Positions 39,085 through 40,554 of a stretch of DNA of 40,554 nt are shown here, in pieces. The DNA is from Terriglobia bacterium (GTDB lineage: Bacteria > Acidobacteriota > Terriglobia > Bryobacterales > Bryobacteraceae): contig JAIQFL010000069.1 in the NCBI GenBank assembly GCA_020073365.1, forward strand, positions 1 through 40,554. Reading direction: 5' to 3'. A program made the position numbers and the translations under genes. Every line of letters starts with the position of its first letter. The first letter of the stretch is position 1. Under the pieces are notes generated by a model, which searched no databases, was not told the DNA's origin, and saw only the letters and a program-made list of their open reading frames with translations.

Positions 39085-40554
39085 TCACCGCTGCCTCCGG
39101 CCCGTTGCGAACAGGCAACCCGCAACGCCTTCCACGAAACAGGCCCCCGCTCCGGGGAATTGCGGCAGCAGGTTCGGCGCCGGCGGTGATGGATCCGCCA
39201 CCGCCGGCAGCGTCAACCGCAGTTCGGGAAGCTGGTAGGCGCGGTTGGTGAAGATCAAGCCGTTGCCGTCGTCGATCCAACCCGTTTCGCCGTGCGCCCG
39301 GAACATGTTCTCCACGCCCTCGGTTGTTCCCACCAGCAGACCCGTTGGATCGTAGCGATACCGGTTCACCACACCCGAAGCCGCATTCGAAACTGCCACC
39401 ACGTTGCCGTCGCCGTCAAAGTGATAGAAGTAAGGAGTACCGTCGGCAGTCACTTTCCACAGAAGACCCAGACCGTAGACATACCAAGCAAGAGGCGCGT
39501 TCGAACTGTCCGCCTCCATCACTACACGGGCCTCCGGGCCGGCAGGATCGTAGACGAAGCGCCGATCCGTTCCATTCGTGGTACGGACCACGCGGAGGCC
39601 CGTGGAATCGTAGCTGTAAGACGTGGAACTCTCCGTGTTGAAGCTCAGCAATCGCCCGAATGCATCGTAGCCCAATGTGACGGCACGCGTTCCTTGAATT
39701 GCGACCAGGTTGCCGCGCGCGTCGTACGTGTACGTTTGACCGTCGCTCCGGCCTGCTGGATGGTTAGCGGAGTCGAACGTGAAGGAGTTTGCGGCAAGGG
39801 TGGTTCGCGCGGCATATGGCTCCAGCGCGCTCACCGTTGTACGGTTGCCGTTGGCATCGAAGGTGTACCGATAGCCGGCCACCGGCAAGCCATCCGGCCC
39901 GGTGCTCACGATCGCGCGCAGACGGCGGGCCGCGTCGTACTGGTAGATCGCGATCGGTCCGCCCGAGACGGTGACGCTGATGGGCCGACCCGCGGCGTCA
40001 TAGCGGTACAGCGCGAAATTGCCCGCCCAATCCGCGACCCTGCTCAAGCGGCGCGCGCGATCGTACTGATACGTAACGGTCTTACCGCCAGGCAGAGTCA
40101 GAGCGCTCAACTGTCCGGCGCTGTCATACTTGTAAGTTACCTGGCTGCCAAAGGAGTCGGTGTAACTCACCAGGCGGTTCAAGCTGTCGCGCTGGAGACC
40201 CGAGTAGTCGAAGGGGGACTTGATATCGTCCGCGCCCAGGGCCGTGATGTGGTTAACCGCGCTGTAGTCGGCGGAGAGCGCCGATCCGCCAGGGTCGGTG
40301 CGGATCGAGGCGCGCGCGACGCCATCGTACTGATACGACCACTTACCGGCGAGCGCATCGACGAAGGTGGCAAGCAGCCCGTCGCTGCCGTACTGATAGC
40401 TGGTCTTGTTGCCCAGGCCGTCCGTGAGGCTGCTGATCTGGCCGGCCGCGGAGCGCGTAGCGGAGAAGCCTCCGCCGGCCGGATTGGCCACGCCGGTGAG
40501 GTTCCCGGAAGTGTCGTAGGTCAAGGCCCAGACGTTGCCGTTGGGGTCGGTGAT
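39085..40554 (-). CDS. RHS/YD-repeat protein, 5' end outside the window
   Basis: The frame is open to the right edge (the last bases encode TDPNGNVWALTYDTSGNLTG), so only the C-terminal 489 residues are visible. At least ten YD repeats are present (YQYDGVARAS, YKYDSAGQLS, YQYDRARRLS, YRYDAAGRPI, TYDARGNLVA, LGYDAFGRLL and others), the beta-shell of RHS proteins. The usual core end (R-x-R-Y-Y-D-P) is replaced by ETGWIDDGNGLIFTNRAY, and only about 40 unremarkable residues follow, so no C-terminal toxin domain is evident. It is probably secreted or surface-exposed. Confidence 0.85.
   Translation of the reverse strand: MTDPNGNVWALTYDTSGNLTGVANPAGGGFSATRSAAGQISSLTDGLGNKTSYQYGSDGLLATFVDALAGKWSYQYDGVARASIRTDPGGSALSADYSAVNHITALGADDIKSPFDYSGLQRDSLNRLVSYTDSFGSQVTYKYDSAGQLSALTLPGGKTVTYQYDRARRLSRVADWAGNFALYRYDAAGRPISVTVSGGPIAIYQYDAARRLRAIVSTGPDGLPVAGYRYTFDANGNRTTVSALEPYAARTTLAANSFTFDSANHPAGRSDGQTYTYDARGNLVAIQGTRAVTLGYDAFGRLLSFNTESSTSYSYDSTGLRVVRTTNGTDRRFVYDPAGPEARVVMEADSSNAPLAWYVYGLGLLWKVTADGTPYFYHFDGDGNVVAVSNAASGVVNRYRYDPTGLLVGTTEGVENMFRAHGETGWIDDGNGLIFTNRAYQLPELRLTLPAVADPSPPAPNLLPQFPGAGACFVEGVAGCLFATGRRQR

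Noticed and set aside
35765..39280. A start for the secreted repeat protein at 39280.
   Set aside because: The first 93 codons overlap the RHS gene in another frame, are Arg-rich and unprotein-like, and would bury the signal peptide.

Overview
The window is a GC-rich bacterial chromosome segment. I think it comes from an acidobacterium of the Solibacter/Bryobacter type. That is an inference from gene style (PEP-CTERM protein, giant Ig-like secreted proteins, YD/RHS proteins, tandem tail-collar proteins), not from a phylogenetic marker. Two chromosomal blocks flank one integrated element.

Left block (1-20978). A minus-strand cluster encodes three paralogous tail-collar (microcystin-dependent-protein type) proteins and a GNAT acetyltransferase. 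Facing away from it is a 1978-residue secreted protein with five near-identical 324-bp Ig-like repeats, then a PEP-CTERM protein, a lone nuoM, and an M28 metallopeptidase with a membrane domain. A minus-strand pair follows: a TPR protein and an 1100-residue protein with a Cys-rich N-terminus. Last comes a plus-strand run: a small exported protein, a PDZ protein, and a DNA alkylation-repair pair (tag plus an alkyltransferase-like protein with Trp in place of the catalytic Cys). An NHL-repeat remnant ends the block.

Mobile element (20979-34464, about 13.5 kb). It sits in the 3' half of a tRNA-His gene. A 49-bp exact direct repeat (20979-21027 and 34465-34513) marks its ends. Just inside each end is an identical tandem pair of the 12-mer AGTTTGGCCACA, which looks like integrase arm-type sites; the right pair lies inside the integrase coding sequence. 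Gene order is: small KNPAAVALGR-type protein, a promoter with an embedded 16-bp palindrome, small unknown proteins, a sigma-70-like factor, a strong structured-RNA/terminator candidate, a HTH protein, an archaeo-eukaryotic-type primase, a palindromic repeat cluster, a Cys-rich zinc-ribbon-like protein, a Nu1-type terminase small subunit, small unknown proteins, a coiled-coil protein, two cold-shock-domain proteins, a tail-fibre/carbohydrate-binding-like protein, two paralogous mini-proteins around an exported protein, a HExxH protein, an excisionase-like protein and a tyrosine integrase. I see no terminase large subunit, portal, capsid, tail tube or lysis genes. Integrase, excisionase, primase and small terminase at 13.5 kb with no virion genes is the layout of a phage satellite (PICI-like). 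I propose that this is an undescribed satellite family with its own sigma factor and a receptor-binding-like protein.

Right block (34465-40554). The intact tRNA-His gene is followed by an acylphosphatase, an antitoxin-like gene with a frameshifted RelE-like toxin, and on the minus strand a large secreted protein with eight beta-rich repeats and a YD-repeat tail. The leader of that last gene coincides with a 98-bp double-hairpin repeat. An RHS/YD-repeat gene runs off the right edge.
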